Source: Cognatiluteimonas weifangensis (lineage in GTDB: Bacteria > Pseudomonadota > Gammaproteobacteria > Xanthomonadales > Xanthomonadaceae). From it: 64,000 nucleotides of DNA. Within the stretch, counting starts at the first letter, position 1. Each line of letters opens with the position of its first letter. Made by a program: the position numbers and the translations under genes. The notes below the pieces were generated by a model. That model was not told the DNA's origin. It worked only from the letters and a program-made list of their open reading frames with translations, and did no database searches. Below are positions 55,750 to 64,000 of the stretch, one piece after another. The DNA lies in NCBI RefSeq assembly GCF_003416885.1, contig NZ_QVPD01000010.1, forward strand, positions 1 to 64,000. The letters run 5' to 3'.

Positions 55750-58106
55750 GGCATCGGGTCGGGGGAGTTGGCGTCGTCGTCGCTGCCGCTGACTTCCGAC
55801 GGCGGTACGAGGTAGAGGTCCTCGCGGTAGTAGCCGAGGATAGCACGGCGCAAACGCGACTCCGTGTCCGCGCCGGCCGAACCCAGCCCCTTGAGCTCGA
55901 TCTCCAGCTGGATCGAATTGCTCAAGTCGCCCTCGCGGTTGTGCAGGTAACGACGCCCCACCAGGCGCACCGCCAGGCAGCAGCTGTCCCACTGCAAGCC
56001 GGCGATGCCTTCCAGCAGTTGCCGGTCCTGCAGCGAGTAGTAGTAGCGGCCGACCACGCTCCACGCCGGGCTCAGCGGGTAGAGGAAGTTGAAGTCCACC
56101 TGTTCCAGCAGGTCGCGGCGGTAGCGGTAGCCGAGGTTGACGATGCCGTCGTCGCCGATCAGGTAGCGGGTGCGGACGCTGGCCAGATCCTTGCGGCGGA
56201 ACTTGGGGTCCCACTGGTAGGAGCCGCCCAGGCTCCAGCGGTCGTTGATCGCGTAGCTGGCGTCGGCGACCCACGCGGACTTGCCGCGCTCCACCGGCGT
56301 CTCCCGCGGCGCGGTGACCAGCGACGCGTCGAAGTAGCGGATCTGGCCGAGGCTGGCGGACAGTTTCTCGCGGCCGTCGGACTGGCGCAGCAGCCGCGTC
56401 GACACGGCCAGGGTGAGCTGGTTGGCGTCGCTTTGGCGGTCGGCGCCGGTGTAGCGGTTGTCGCGGAACAGCTGGCCCCAGCTGAACGTCATCGGCCGGG
56501 TGTCGAACAACGGCAGCCCGGCCTGGTCGCGGTAGGGCACGCGCAGGTAGAACAGGCGCGGCTCCAGCGTGTGCAGGTAGCTCTCGCCGCCGAAGCTGGT
56601 TTCGCGGTCCAGGAACAGCCCCGCATCCAGCGAGGCGATCGGCAGGCTGCGGTGCGGCGCGTCGTCGCCCAGCGTGGCGGCGAGCGCGTCGTCGAGGCGG
56701 TAGCCGGTGTAGCGCCAGGCCAGCTTCGGGGTCAGGAACCAGCTGGCGCCCTGCAGCGGCATGCCGACGAAGGGCTTGAAGTCCGCGCGGCTGCCGCCGG
56801 CCCGGTCCGGATGCTGGAAGCGCACCGTTTCGGCGTCGAGGCCCGCGGTCAGCCAGCGCCCGAACGGCTGCTCCCAGCGCACATAGGCGCGCGGCAGGCG
56901 ATCGTGCGGCAGATTGATGTCGCGCAGCGTGTAGTCCGACAGCTGGCTGTGGTCCGCCATCACCCCGGCGTCCCAGTAGCGGCCGTGGCCGTAGATGCCG
57001 ATGTCGCTGCGCAGCCGGTACGGCGCCAGCCCGTCGACGTTGTTGCTGGAGTCCTCGAGGTAACGCGGGTCGCTGATCCAGTTGAGGTTGGTGCGCGCCT
57101 GCCAGCTGCCGAACAGGTCCTGCCGGGCATCGAAATGGAAGCGGCCGCGGTCCTCGCCGCGACGGTTGTCCAGCGCATAGCCGCCGGCGAGGAATTCGGC
57201 GGTTTCGCGCTCGCGCTCGCGATCGGTCAGCTGGTCGGAAGGCAGGTATTCCAGTTCCAGGGTGCCGCGGCCGGTGTCGGTGAGGTAGCGGAACTGCGAA
57301 CCCAGTTGCACGCCGCGCTGGGTCATCAGCCGCGGCGTCAGGGTCAGGTCGTAGTTCGGCGCCAGGTTGAAATAGATCGGCTGGCGGTAGTCGAAGCCGT
57401 TGCGGCCGGAGGAGCTGACGCTCGGGTACAGCAAGCCGCTGCGGCGGCGGTTGTCGATCGGGAACGGGAACCAGGGCACGTACAGCACCGGCACCTTGCC
57501 GACCCGCAGGATCGCGTTGCGGGCCACGCCGGTGCCGGCCTCGGTGTCGACGTCGATGCGCTCGGCGCGCAGTTCCCAGCTGCGCTGCCCGGGCGGGCAG
57601 GTCGAATAAGTGGCGCCGTACAGCGCGCCCTGGGCGCCGTGCATCTCGATGTGCCCGGCGCCGCCGTTGCCGCGCCGGGACACCAGCTGGTAACGCACGT
57701 TGCGGATGCTGTGGGTGTCGGCGTTCTGGTTGCCCTCGGCGCTGTCGGCGACCAGGCGCATGCCCGCATCCTGGTAGCGCACGCTGCCGTCGGCGACGTA
57801 GTGCCCGCTGTCGCTGTCGAAGGTGAGCTTGTTGGTGCCCAGGAACTGGTCGCCGCGGCGCAGGGCGACATTGCCTTCGAATTCCGGCTTCGATTCGGTG
57901 CCGGCGAGCTGGTCGCCCTCGATGTCGGTGGGTTGCGCGGCCCGGGCATCGGCACTGCCGACCGGCGGCTGGGCATCGGCGAACGCCGGCACCGCCTCCT
58001 GCAGCGGGCACAGGCGCCAGTCCTCGGGGCGGTCCTCGGCGGCCTGCGCCGTCAGCGACATGGCGATGCACAACGGCAACGGCAGCAGGCGGAGGGCTTT
58101 GCGCAC
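55746..58106 (-). CDS. lptD: LPS-assembly outer-membrane protein LptD
   Basis: A 786-residue outer-membrane barrel that inserts lipopolysaccharide into the outer leaflet with LptE. The signal peptide ends near residue 22 (SLTAQA). The N-terminal jellyroll (about 55-220) has GNVALRRGDQFLGTNKLTFDSDSGHYVADGSVRYQD, and FPFPIDNRRRSGLLYPS marks the barrel entry. Cysteines for the structural disulfides are visible at CPLQEA, TCPPG and the adjacent pair in WDSCCLAVRL. The start appears to be GTG. It heads the lptD-surA-pdxA-rsmA-apaG-apaH operon; the 169-bp leader holds no gene. Confidence 0.95.
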   Translation of the reverse strand: MRKALRLLPLPLCIAMSLTAQAAEDRPEDWRLCPLQEAVPAFADAQPPVGSADARAAQPTDIEGDQLAGTESKPEFEGNVALRRGDQFLGTNKLTFDSDSGHYVADGSVRYQDAGMRLVADSAEGNQNADTHSIRNVRYQLVSRRGNGGAGHIEMHGAQGALYGATYSTCPPGQRSWELRAERIDVDTEAGTGVARNAILRVGKVPVLYVPWFPFPIDNRRRSGLLYPSVSSSGRNGFDYRQPIYFNLAPNYDLTLTPRLMTQRGVQLGSQFRYLTDTGRGTLELEYLPSDQLTDRERERETAEFLAGGYALDNRRGEDRGRFHFDARQDLFGSWQARTNLNWISDPRYLEDSSNNVDGLAPYRLRSDIGIYGHGRYWDAGVMADHSQLSDYTLRDINLPHDRLPRAYVRWEQPFGRWLTAGLDAETVRFQHPDRAGGSRADFKPFVGMPLQGASWFLTPKLAWRYTGYRLDDALAATLGDDAPHRSLPIASLDAGLFLDRETSFGGESYLHTLEPRLFYLRVPYRDQAGLPLFDTRPMTFSWGQLFRDNRYTGADRQSDANQLTLAVSTRLLRQSDGREKLSASLGQIRYFDASLVTAPRETPVERGKSAWVADASYAINDRWSLGGSYQWDPKFRRKDLASVRTRYLIGDDGIVNLGYRYRRDLLEQVDFNFLYPLSPAWSVVGRYYYSLQDRQLLEGIAGLQWDSCCLAVRLVGRRYLHNREGDLSNSIQLEIELKGLGSAGADTESRLRRAILGYYREDLYLVPPSEVSGSDDDANSPDPMP

Positions 58107-58275
58107 GAGGCGTCCGTGGGGCGGAAACGGCCGTTAGCTTGCCGCATCCCATGGACAGCGGCAATGCGGCACCGGCGCCGGCACGGGCGCCCGCGGGGGG
58201 TGACGGGGTTCCGGCGTGCGGCTCCGGCGGCGCGTCCCGCGCCGGGCGCCGGCATCGGCCGACGCCCGGGCCCGC

Positions 58276-59214
58276 TCAGTCGGTCGTTGCCGGCGCTGCC
58301 AGCAGCGCGCCGACATGGGCCACCGCGCAGGCGCGCAACGCGTCCAGATCGTAGCCACCCTCCAGCACCGAGACGATGCGGCCGTGCGCGTGGCGCGCGG
58401 CGACCGCGGCCAGCGCCCGGGTCAGCCAGGCGAAGTCGTCGGCGTGCAGCCGCAACTGCGCCAGCGGGTCGCGCCAGTGCGCGTCGAAGCCGGCCGACAA
58501 CAGCAGCAGCTGCGGCGCGAACGCCTCCAGTGCCGGCAGCAGGCGCTCGCGCCAGGCCGTGCGGAACTCCGCGCCACCGGCGCCAGGCGGCAACGGCGCG
58601 TTGACGAGGTTGCCGACTCCGCGCTCGTCCCCGCCGCCGCTGTCCGGGTACAGCGGCCGCTGGTGCGAACTCAGGTACTGCACGCGCGGCTCGCGCTCGA
58701 AGATCGCCTGGGTGCCGTTGCCGTGATGGACGTCGAAATCGGCGATCGCCACGCGCGCCAGCCCGTGCCGGTCCAGCGCGTGCGCCGCCGCCACCGCGAC
58801 GTTGTTGAACAGGCAAAAGCCCATCGCGGTGTCGGCGCTGGCGTGGTGGCCGGGCGGACGCACCGCGCAGAACGCGCGCCGGTCGTCGCCGCCGAGCACG
58901 CCGTCGACCGCCGCCACCGCGGCGCCGGCCGCGCGCAACGCGGCTTCGGCGGAGCCAGGCGACAGCAGCGTGTCCGGATCCAGCGCGAGCCGCTGCGTCG
59001 GGCGGGTTTCCAGCACCGTGTGCAGCAGTGAGGGCGCGTGCACGCGCAGCAGGGCGCCGCGGCTCGCGCGCGGCGCCTGGCGCCAGTGCAGGGCGTCGCC
59101 GAAGGCGTCGCGCAAGGCTTGCGTCACCACGGACAGCCGCTCGGGGCGTTCGACATGCGCGGGCCCGGGATCGTGGCCCAGGCATGCGGCGTGGGTGTAG
59201 ACCGCGAGTGTCAT
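58276..59214 (-). CDS. HDAC-family deacetylase
   Basis: A 312-residue class II-type histone deacetylase-like amidohydrolase. In bacteria such zinc enzymes act on acetylated small molecules (polyamines) or proteins. Active-site motifs: RPPGHHASADTAMGFCLFNNVAV with the His pair (about 118-122), VAIADFDVHHGNGTQAIF with zinc ligands Asp and His, LSAGFDAHWRDPL with the third ligand, and SVLEGGYDLDAL with the catalytic Tyr. It lies 118 bp after the adenosyltransferase gene on the same strand; no functional link is apparent. Confidence 0.92.
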   Translation of the reverse strand: MTLAVYTHAACLGHDPGPAHVERPERLSVVTQALRDAFGDALHWRQAPRASRGALLRVHAPSLLHTVLETRPTQRLALDPDTLLSPGSAEAALRAAGAAVAAVDGVLGGDDRRAFCAVRPPGHHASADTAMGFCLFNNVAVAAAHALDRHGLARVAIADFDVHHGNGTQAIFEREPRVQYLSSHQRPLYPDSGGGDERGVGNLVNAPLPPGAGGAEFRTAWRERLLPALEAFAPQLLLLSAGFDAHWRDPLAQLRLHADDFAWLTRALAAVAARHAHGRIVSVLEGGYDLDALRACAVAHVGALLAAPATTD

Positions 59215-59332
59215 GGCCGACCGCTGGCGGGGCCGGCAAGCGTCACGTCGCCGGCGTGCGGCACGCCGATCCGATCAGCACGATCCGGAGGGCCGGCAGA
59301 TGCCGGCGGCCGGTAGGTCTCGCGAGCGCCGG

Positions 59333-59896
59333 CTAGGCGGACGCGGGCTTGCGGCGCTCGTGCTTCCACAGCACTTCGCCCTGGCCGCTGGCGCGGGCCA
59401 GCACGCGCGCCAGCACGAACAGCAGGTCGGACAGGCGGTTGAGGTAGCGACCCGCCTGCGGCCGCACGACCTCGTCGCGGGCCAGGGTAACGACCGCGCG
59501 CTCGGCGCGGCGGACGATGGTGCGCGCCAGCTGGCAGCGCGCCGCCGCTTCGCCGCCACCGGGGAGGATGAATTCCTTCAGCGGCGGCAGGTCGGCGTTG
59601 TAGCCGTCCAGCGCGCGTTCCAGCGCGTCGACGTCGGCGTCGTGGATCGCGGCATGGCCGGGAATGCACAGCTCCCCGCCCAGGTCGAACAGCTGGTGCT
59701 GGATCGTGGTCAGCAGCTCGCGGATGTCCTCGGGAACGGGTGCCGCCAGCAGTACGCCGAGTGCGCAGTTGGCCTCGTCGATGGTGCCGTAGGCGGCGAC
59801 CCGCGCCGCATCCTTGGCCACCCGGGTGCCGTCGCCCAGGCCGGTGCTGCCGTCGTCGCCGGTGCGGGTGTAGATCTTCGACAGCCGGTTGCCCAT
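59333..59896 (-). CDS. PduO-type cob(I)alamin adenosyltransferase
   Basis: A 187-residue ATP:corrinoid adenosyltransferase of the PduO family, which makes adenosylcobalamin. The N-terminal nucleotide loop KIYTRTGDDGSTGLGDGTRV (about 7-26) and YGTIDEANCALGVL follow the family; the C-terminal RTIVRRAERAVVTLA and RYLNRLSDLLFVLARVLA contain the conserved Arg and the ATP-binding Asn-Arg. A DUF6580-like membrane protein gene precedes it by 10 bp, so the two are co-transcribed. No B12-dependent enzyme gene is in the window. Confidence 0.93.
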   Translation of the reverse strand: MGNRLSKIYTRTGDDGSTGLGDGTRVAKDAARVAAYGTIDEANCALGVLLAAPVPEDIRELLTTIQHQLFDLGGELCIPGHAAIHDADVDALERALDGYNADLPPLKEFILPGGGEAAARCQLARTIVRRAERAVVTLARDEVVRPQAGRYLNRLSDLLFVLARVLARASGQGEVLWKHERRKPASA

Positions 59897-59906
59897 GACG
59901 GCTGGC

Positions 59907-60482
59907 CTACACCGTTTGCGTGCGCAGCGCCGGCAGGCGCGCGCGCAGCAGCTCGAAGCCGCCGAACAGCGCCGCCGCGTAGGTCAGGGTGCCCAGCAGC
60001 GTCCACTGGAAGAACGGGATGCCGGCGAGGTAGGCGGCGCCGAGCCCGGCCGCGTCCTGCGGATACAGCGGCGAGGCCAGCCAGGCGCCGAAGTTGGTGA
60101 CCGCGAAGAACAGCACCGAGCCGAGCAGCGAGTAGCCGAGCACCCGCGCGCCCGCGACCTTGCCGCGCAGGCCGAAGCCGAGCACGCTCGACAGGGCGAC
60201 GCAGGCGTACACCGACCAGAAGCTGAGGCTGCCCAGGTAGCTGGCGTAGTCGGCGCCGTGCAGGGCCCCCAGCACCAGGTCGGACAGCAGCAGCGCCAGC
60301 AGCGGCACCAGCAGCGCCCAGCGTCGCGAGGCGAAGTACGCGCCGCCGAACAGCGCGATCGCCTCCACCGGCGAGAAATTCGGCGGATGCGGCAGCAGCC
60401 GGGTCAGCGCGGCGGCGACGATCAGGCCGGTCAGCAGCAGCGGGCCGGGGGCGAACAGGGTGGCGGAAGCGGGACGGTTCAT
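59907..60482 (-). CDS. DUF6580-like membrane protein linked to the adenosyltransferase
   Basis: A 191-residue protein with about five membrane helices. The start FAPGPLLLTGLIVAAALTRLLPHPPNFSPVEAIALFGGAYFASRRWALLVPLLALLLSDLVLG has the conserved PHPPNFSP, ALFGGAYF and SDLVLG elements I associate with the DUF6580 family. Its size and helix count recall substrate-binding (S) components of ECF vitamin transporters. With an adenosyltransferase 10 bp downstream, uptake of a corrinoid or precursor is a reasonable hypothesis, but this is inference. It diverges from ubiH over 72 bp. The start is taken at MNRPASATL. Confidence 0.75.
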   Translation of the reverse strand: MNRPASATLFAPGPLLLTGLIVAAALTRLLPHPPNFSPVEAIALFGGAYFASRRWALLVPLLALLLSDLVLGALHGADYASYLGSLSFWSVYACVALSSVLGFGLRGKVAGARVLGYSLLGSVLFFAVTNFGAWLASPLYPQDAAGLGAAYLAGIPFFQWTLLGTLTYAAALFGGFELLRARLPALRTQTV

Positions 60483-60554
60483 CGGATGCACGCGGGTAGT
60501 GGAGCCGGAACCGTTAGCATAGCGCACCCCACCTGCGACCTCTCACCGGCAGGC

Positions 60555-61775
60555 ATGAACGCGAGCGCGCAAGCACGGCATGACGTGGCGATCGTCGGCG
60601 GCGGCCTGGTCGGCGCCAGCCTGGCGATCGCGCTGGAGCGGATCGGCGTCGATGTCGCCCTGGTCGAGGCGACGCCGGCCGGCACCCTGCCGGCGGTGTT
60701 CGACCAGCGCAACCTGAGCTTCGCCGAAGCCACGGTGCAGGCGCTGACCGCGTTGGGAGTGCTGCAGAAACTGCAGGCGCCGGCGGCGCCGGTGCGCCGC
60801 ATCCACGTCAGCCGCCGCGGCGATTTCGGCCGGGTCCGGCTCGACGCCGCCGATTACGGGCGCGAGGCGTTCGGCCAGGTGGTGGTCGCGCGCGATTTCG
60901 GTCTGGCGCTGGAGGCGCGGCTGGCGGAGCTGACCCGCCTCACCCGCTACCGGCCGGCGCGTTGCGTCGGCGTCGATGGTGTCGATGGCCATGCGCGCAC
61001 GTTGCGGATCCGCGACGAAGTCGGCGAGCGCACGTTGTCGGCGCGGCTGCTGGTCGCCGCCGACGGCGCCCGCAGCGGCGTGCGCGAGGCGCTGGGCATC
61101 GCCGCGCAGGAACACGACTACGCGCAGACCCTGTTCGTGGCCCGGGTGCGCAGCGCGCGCGCGCCTGACGGCACCGCCTACGAGCGTTTCGGCGAGGACG
61201 GCCCGACCGCGCTGCTGCCGCGCGGCGACGGCCACTACGGCGTGGTCCACGGCGTGGCGCGCGCGGAGGCCGAGGCGGTCGCGGCGCTGGAAGATGGTGC
61301 GTTCCTCGCCCGCCTGCAGCGCGCCTTCGGCTGGCGCGTCGGCGCGTTCCTCGCGGTCGGGGCGCGCAGCATGTATCCGGCGGTCCGGGTGTGCGCCGAG
61401 CGCCTGGTCGCGCCGCGCGCGGTGCTGGTCGGCAATGCCGCGCAGGCGGTGCATCCGCTCGGCGCGCAGGGGTTCAACCTGGGCCTGCGCGACGCGCTGA
61501 CGCTGGCGGAGCTGATCGAGGACGGCGCCGACCCCGGCGCCGACGATTTGCTGGCGGCCTACGTGCAGCGCCGGCGCGAGGATCGCGACCGCACGCTGGC
61601 GTTCTCCGACGGCCTGGCGCGGCTGACCGCGAACCCGGCGCCGCTGCTGCGGCCGTTGCGCAGCGCCGGACTGCTGGCACTGGACCGCCTGCCTGCATTG
61701 CAGGCGCTGCTGGTCGGCGGCGCGATGGGGTATCGCGGCCAGGTGCCGCGCCTGTGCCGCGGGGGGCAGGCATGA
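60555..61775 (+). CDS. ubiH: Ubiquinone biosynthesis monooxygenase UbiH
   Basis: A 406-residue FAD-dependent monooxygenase of ubiquinone synthesis, taken as the UbiH hydroxylase (2-octaprenyl-6-methoxyphenol). FAD-binding VAIVGGGLVGASLAIALERIGVDVALVE opens the protein; LLVAADGARSGVREALGI is the DG motif; and VLVGNAAQAVHPLGAQGFNLGLRDALTLAEL contains the second FAD motif in the GNAAQ form typical of UbiH rather than GDAAH. The start at MNASAQARHD was chosen from the homologous N-terminus. The stop overlaps the next hydroxylase gene (ATGA), so the two form an operon. Confidence 0.92.
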   Translation: MNASAQARHDVAIVGGGLVGASLAIALERIGVDVALVEATPAGTLPAVFDQRNLSFAEATVQALTALGVLQKLQAPAAPVRRIHVSRRGDFGRVRLDAADYGREAFGQVVVARDFGLALEARLAELTRLTRYRPARCVGVDGVDGHARTLRIRDEVGERTLSARLLVAADGARSGVREALGIAAQEHDYAQTLFVARVRSARAPDGTAYERFGEDGPTALLPRGDGHYGVVHGVARAEAEAVAALEDGAFLARLQRAFGWRVGAFLAVGARSMYPAVRVCAERLVAPRAVLVGNAAQAVHPLGAQGFNLGLRDALTLAELIEDGADPGADDLLAAYVQRRREDRDRTLAFSDGLARLTANPAPLLRPLRSAGLLALDRLPALQALLVGGAMGYRGQVPRLCRGGQA

Positions 61776-62965
61776 GCCGCCGCGGCGGACTCGAAGCCGT
61801 GGTGGTCGGCGGCGGCGTGGTCGGCGCGGCCTGCGCGTTGGCGCTGGCGCGGGCCGGGCTGCAGGTCGCGCTGGTGGAAGGCACGCCGCCGGCGCCGTGG
61901 CGCCGCGAACAACCCGACCTGCGCGTCTACGCGCTCGCCGCCGACAACGCGGCGCTGCTCGACGGTTTCGGGGTGTGGGACGCGATCCGCGGCGCGCGCG
62001 CGCAGCCCTACCGGCGGATGCGGGTGTGGGACGCGGCCGGCGGCGGCGAATTGCGGTTCGACGCCGACGCCTTCGGCCGCCGCGAATTGGGCTGGATCGT
62101 CGAGCAGAGCCTGCTGCTGGAGCGTCTGTGGGCGACGTTGCCCGTCGCCGGCGTGCGCGTGCGCTGCCCGGCGCGGGTGGTGGCGCTGGAGCAGGGCGGC
62201 GAGGGCGCGGATGCGGCGGGCGTGCGGCTGCAGCTGGACGACGGCAGTTGGCTGCAGGCGCGGATCGCGATCGCCGCCGACGGCGCACAGTCGACCCTGC
62301 GCCAGCTGGCGGGCCTGGCGGTGGATCGCCACGACTACAGGCAGCGCGGCGTGGTCGGCTATGTCGCCACCCGGTACCCGCACGAGGACACCGCATGGCA
62401 GCGTTTCCTGCCGGGCGGGCCGCTGGCGTTCCTGCCCTGCGCCGACGGCGCCTGCTCGATCGTGTGGAGCCTGCCCGACGCCGAAGCCGGGCGGGTGCTG
62501 GCGCTGGACGACGCCGCCTTCGCACGCGAACTCACCCGCGCCTTCGATGCGCGCCTGGGCGCGGTGCGCGCGCTGTCGCCGCGGGCCGCGTTCCCGCTGC
62601 GCCGGCAACTGGCGCGCGACTACGTCGCCGGGCGCGTGCTGCTGCTGGGCGATGCCGCGCATGTGGTGCATCCGCTGGCCGGGCAGGGCGTGAACCTGGG
62701 CCTGCGCGACGTCGCCGCGCTGCGCGACGGCGTGCTCGCGGCGCAGGCCGCCGGCGCGGACTGGAGCGCGGCGCCGCGGCTGGCGCGCTGGGCGCGCCGG
62801 CGCAAGAGCGAGAACGCCCTGGCCGCCTATGCGTTCGACGGCATCAACCGTCTCTACCGCAGCGATGCGGTGGCCGCGACCTTGCTGCGCGGTCCGCTGC
62901 TCGGGCTGGCCGGGCGGCTGCCGCCGGTGGCGCAGCAGCTGTGGCGCCGCGCTGCCGGTCTCTGA
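61772..62965 (+). CDS. Second ubiquinone-pathway FAD monooxygenase (UbiI/UbiF type)
   Basis: A 397-residue paralogue of the preceding enzyme. It has VVVGGGVVGAACALALARAGLQVALVEG, the DG motif IAIAADGAQSTLRQLAGL and VLLLGDAAHVVHPLAGQGVNLGLRDVAAL. The GDAAH form and the R-x-YAL stretch (LRVYALAADNAALLDGFGVW) suit UbiI (C5) or UbiF (C6) hydroxylases. The exact ring position cannot be assigned from motifs because these enzymes vary in regioselectivity between proteobacteria. It is translationally coupled to ubiH. Confidence 0.9.
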   Translation: MSRRGGLEAVVVGGGVVGAACALALARAGLQVALVEGTPPAPWRREQPDLRVYALAADNAALLDGFGVWDAIRGARAQPYRRMRVWDAAGGGELRFDADAFGRRELGWIVEQSLLLERLWATLPVAGVRVRCPARVVALEQGGEGADAAGVRLQLDDGSWLQARIAIAADGAQSTLRQLAGLAVDRHDYRQRGVVGYVATRYPHEDTAWQRFLPGGPLAFLPCADGACSIVWSLPDAEAGRVLALDDAAFARELTRAFDARLGAVRALSPRAAFPLRRQLARDYVAGRVLLLGDAAHVVHPLAGQGVNLGLRDVAALRDGVLAAQAAGADWSAAPRLARWARRRKSENALAAYAFDGINRLYRSDAVAATLLRGPLLGLAGRLPPVAQQLWRRAAGL

Positions 62966-63001
62966 GCGCGGCGTCGGGCGAACGCGCCAGTCGGCGGCCG
63001 G

Positions 63002-63700
63002 CTACATCCAGCCCTTGAGCTCGTCCTGGCTGAGTCTGCCGTTGTGGTCGTGGTCCACCGCGTTGAATTCGGCGGTCAACGTGGCGTTGCTCCGGGCCTC
63101 GCCGCGACTGATGCTGCCGTTGTGGTTGGCGTCCAGCGTGCCGAAATCGATTTCGTAGTCGCCGACGATCGAATTGCCGGGGCTGGAGGTCACGGTCACG
63201 TCGGCCTGCGCGGCGGGCATGGCCGGCGGCGGATTTACCGTCGCCTGCGCGGCGGCCTCGGTGGCGGTCTGCGCGTCGCGGGCGGCATCGACGGCCGCCT
63301 GGCTCGCTGCCTGCGCGACATCGGCCGACTGCTCGGCGAAATCGGACGCGGCCTTGGTCTGCAGGTGGCCGGTGGCGGCGTCGTCGGCGACCGCGTTGGC
63401 GTTGGTGGCGGCGCCGATCGCCGTGCCGGCGGCAGTGCTGGCCTGGACTGCGCTCTGGCCGGCAACGGCGGCGTTGGCTGCGGCGGCGGGATTCTGCGGC
63501 TGGGTGGCGCTGAGGTCGGCGGCCGTGCTTGCCGCGGCCTGGGCCTCGGAAGCGGCGGCCGTGGCCTGCTGCGCGTCGTCGCTGGCGGCCTTGGCGTCGA
63601 GCTGCGCCTGCTGCTGTTCCTGGGTCTGGGCGAACGCCTGGCCGCCGCAGCCCAGCGCGGCCAGCAAGGCGAGGATGAGTGTCGGGGTTCTGCAGGTCAT
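63002..63700 (-). CDS. Secreted Ala-rich protein with two EF-hands
   Basis: A 232-residue protein with a signal peptide (MTCRTPTLILALLAALGCGGQAFA), a long Ala/Gln/Thr-rich segment (about 25-165) that looks like a low-complexity helix or coiled coil, and a C-terminal EF-hand pair: DANHNGSISRGE (about 190-201) and DHDHNGRLSQDE (about 216-227). Both loops keep the Ca-binding Asp/Asn/Ser and the final Glu. This suggests a periplasmic or exported calcium-responsive protein. I do not recognise a named family. It converges with the ubiquinone genes across 36 bp. Confidence 0.82.
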   Translation of the reverse strand: MTCRTPTLILALLAALGCGGQAFAQTQEQQQAQLDAKAASDDAQQATAAASEAQAAASTAADLSATQPQNPAAAANAAVAGQSAVQASTAAGTAIGAATNANAVADDAATGHLQTKAASDFAEQSADVAQAASQAAVDAARDAQTATEAAAQATVNPPPAMPAAQADVTVTSSPGNSIVGDYEIDFGTLDANHNGSISRGEARSNATLTAEFNAVDHDHNGRLSQDELKGWM

Positions 63701-63733
63701 CGGAGGCGCCTCTGGGTGGGGGAAGCGCCACCC

Positions 63734-63762
63734 TAGGCAGGGCCGGGTCTATCCCGTGTCAA
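63734..63762 (-). promoter_or_regulatory. Possible promoter for the EF-hand gene
   Basis: On the minus strand TTGACA (63762-63757) is followed 17 bases later by TGCCTA, which is a poor -10. It lies 34-62 bp upstream of the EF-hand start codon. The -35 is perfect but the -10 is weak. Confidence 0.35.
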
Positions 63763-63876
63763 TCCGGTGCCTTCGCGCGGCACGGTTTCCGGTGCGTTCA
63801 GTCTCTCCGGATTCCTGCGGGTGCCGCGGCATGCCCGCTGCGCGGCCGGGATCGGTTGCGGCCGCACGGGCCCGCT

Positions 63877-64000
63877 TCAGTAGAACGTGCCGCCCAGTTC
63901 GCCGTAGGCGCGCAGCACGACGCAGGCGGCGTCGCGGTGCAGGTCGCGCACCACCTCGATGCCGCGGCGCTGCAACTCGCCGACCCAGTCCGCGGGCAGC
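63877..64000 (-). CDS. 3' end of an unrecognised gene (partial)
   Basis: The last 40 codons of a minus-strand frame run to the window edge and end in TGA. The peptide LPADWVGELQRRGIEVVRD continues into CVVLRAYGELGGTFY. The mixed alpha/beta pattern looks like a genuine coding sequence, but it is too short to assign. The start lies outside the window. The 176-bp gap to the EF-hand gene contains only that gene's leader. Confidence 0.55.
   Translation of the reverse strand, partial: LPADWVGELQRRGIEVVRDLHRDAACVVLRAYGELGGTFY

Noticed and set aside
54403..58164. 1253-residue frame suggesting a SurA fusion
   Set aside because: The upstream two-thirds is an out-of-frame reading of lptD; surA has its own ATG and signal peptide at 55749.
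60483..60554. Cobalamin riboswitch ahead of the DUF6580-adenosyltransferase pair
   Set aside because: The divergent spacer is 72 bp, far below the size of a B12 riboswitch, and no B12-box-like sequence was seen.

Overview
The window is very GC-rich, densely coded bacterial chromosome. The gene content and order point to a gammaproteobacterium of the Xanthomonadaceae (Lysobacter/Luteimonas-like): an lptD-surA-pdxA-rsmA-apaG-apaH block, a type IV pilus Chp chemosensory cluster flanked by gshB/tonB on one side and rsmE/bioA on the other, and lgt-thyA-folA. The genus is inferred from gene order and general recall, not from a marker gene. No rRNA, tRNA, prophage, transposase or CRISPR array was found.

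Layout. 0-9 kb: dps, the DEAH helicase gene hrpA, relA and a helix-repeat membrane protein. 9.1-9.7 kb: intergenic repeat element. 9.7-17.7 kb: a GT2-GT4 glycosyltransferase divergent from mrcB (PBP1B), a translationally coupled TPR lipoprotein that looks like an LpoP-type PBP activator, then yoaA and tsaB. 17.8-31.4 kb: tonB and gshB on the minus strand, divergent from pilG-pilH-pilI-pilJ-chpA-chpB-chpC, the type IV pilus chemosensory pathway. No CheR-type methyltransferase gene is present and the CheB-like protein has lost catalytic residues. 31.4-36.3 kb: rsmE and bioA (minus), nudE, cysQ, mazG and a DUF962/Mpo1-like gene. 36.3-37.1 kb: second repeat element. 37.1-43.1 kb: a DUF486 membrane protein (minus) and a two-component system followed by a MacAB-type ABC exporter. 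43.2-47.9 kb: isoaspartyl peptidase, dgkA, a TerC-family protein, lemA and two TPM-domain proteins. 47.9-48.7 kb: third repeat element. 48.8-51.1 kb: lgt-thyA-folA. 51.3-58.1 kb, minus strand: lptD-surA-pdxA-rsmA-apaG-apaH. 58.3-60.5 kb, minus strand: HDAC-like deacetylase, PduO-type adenosyltransferase and a DUF6580-like membrane protein. 60.5-64 kb: two ubiquinone hydroxylase genes, a secreted EF-hand protein (minus) and the 3' end of an unrecognised gene.

The most unusual feature is a composite, highly structured intergenic element. Three complete copies (near 9.3, 36.5 and 48.1 kb), all in the same orientation, share an invariant core of 285-286 bp. The core is a 108-bp palindrome with 28-bp arms and a nested 9-bp hairpin, a 62-63 bp linker, and a 115-bp palindrome with 26-bp arms and a nested hairpin. 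A variable number of ~70-bp units precedes the core and ~110-bp units follow it. Paired substitutions in the arms keep the stems intact, which argues for selection on folding or for a structure-dependent copying mechanism. A fourth partial copy lies at the left edge. No mobilising gene is visible.

Gene starts were chosen by Shine-Dalgarno fit, family length and overlap with the upstream stop codon; GTG starts and 4-bp overlaps are common here. Functions rest on visible motifs and family knowledge; no database search was run.
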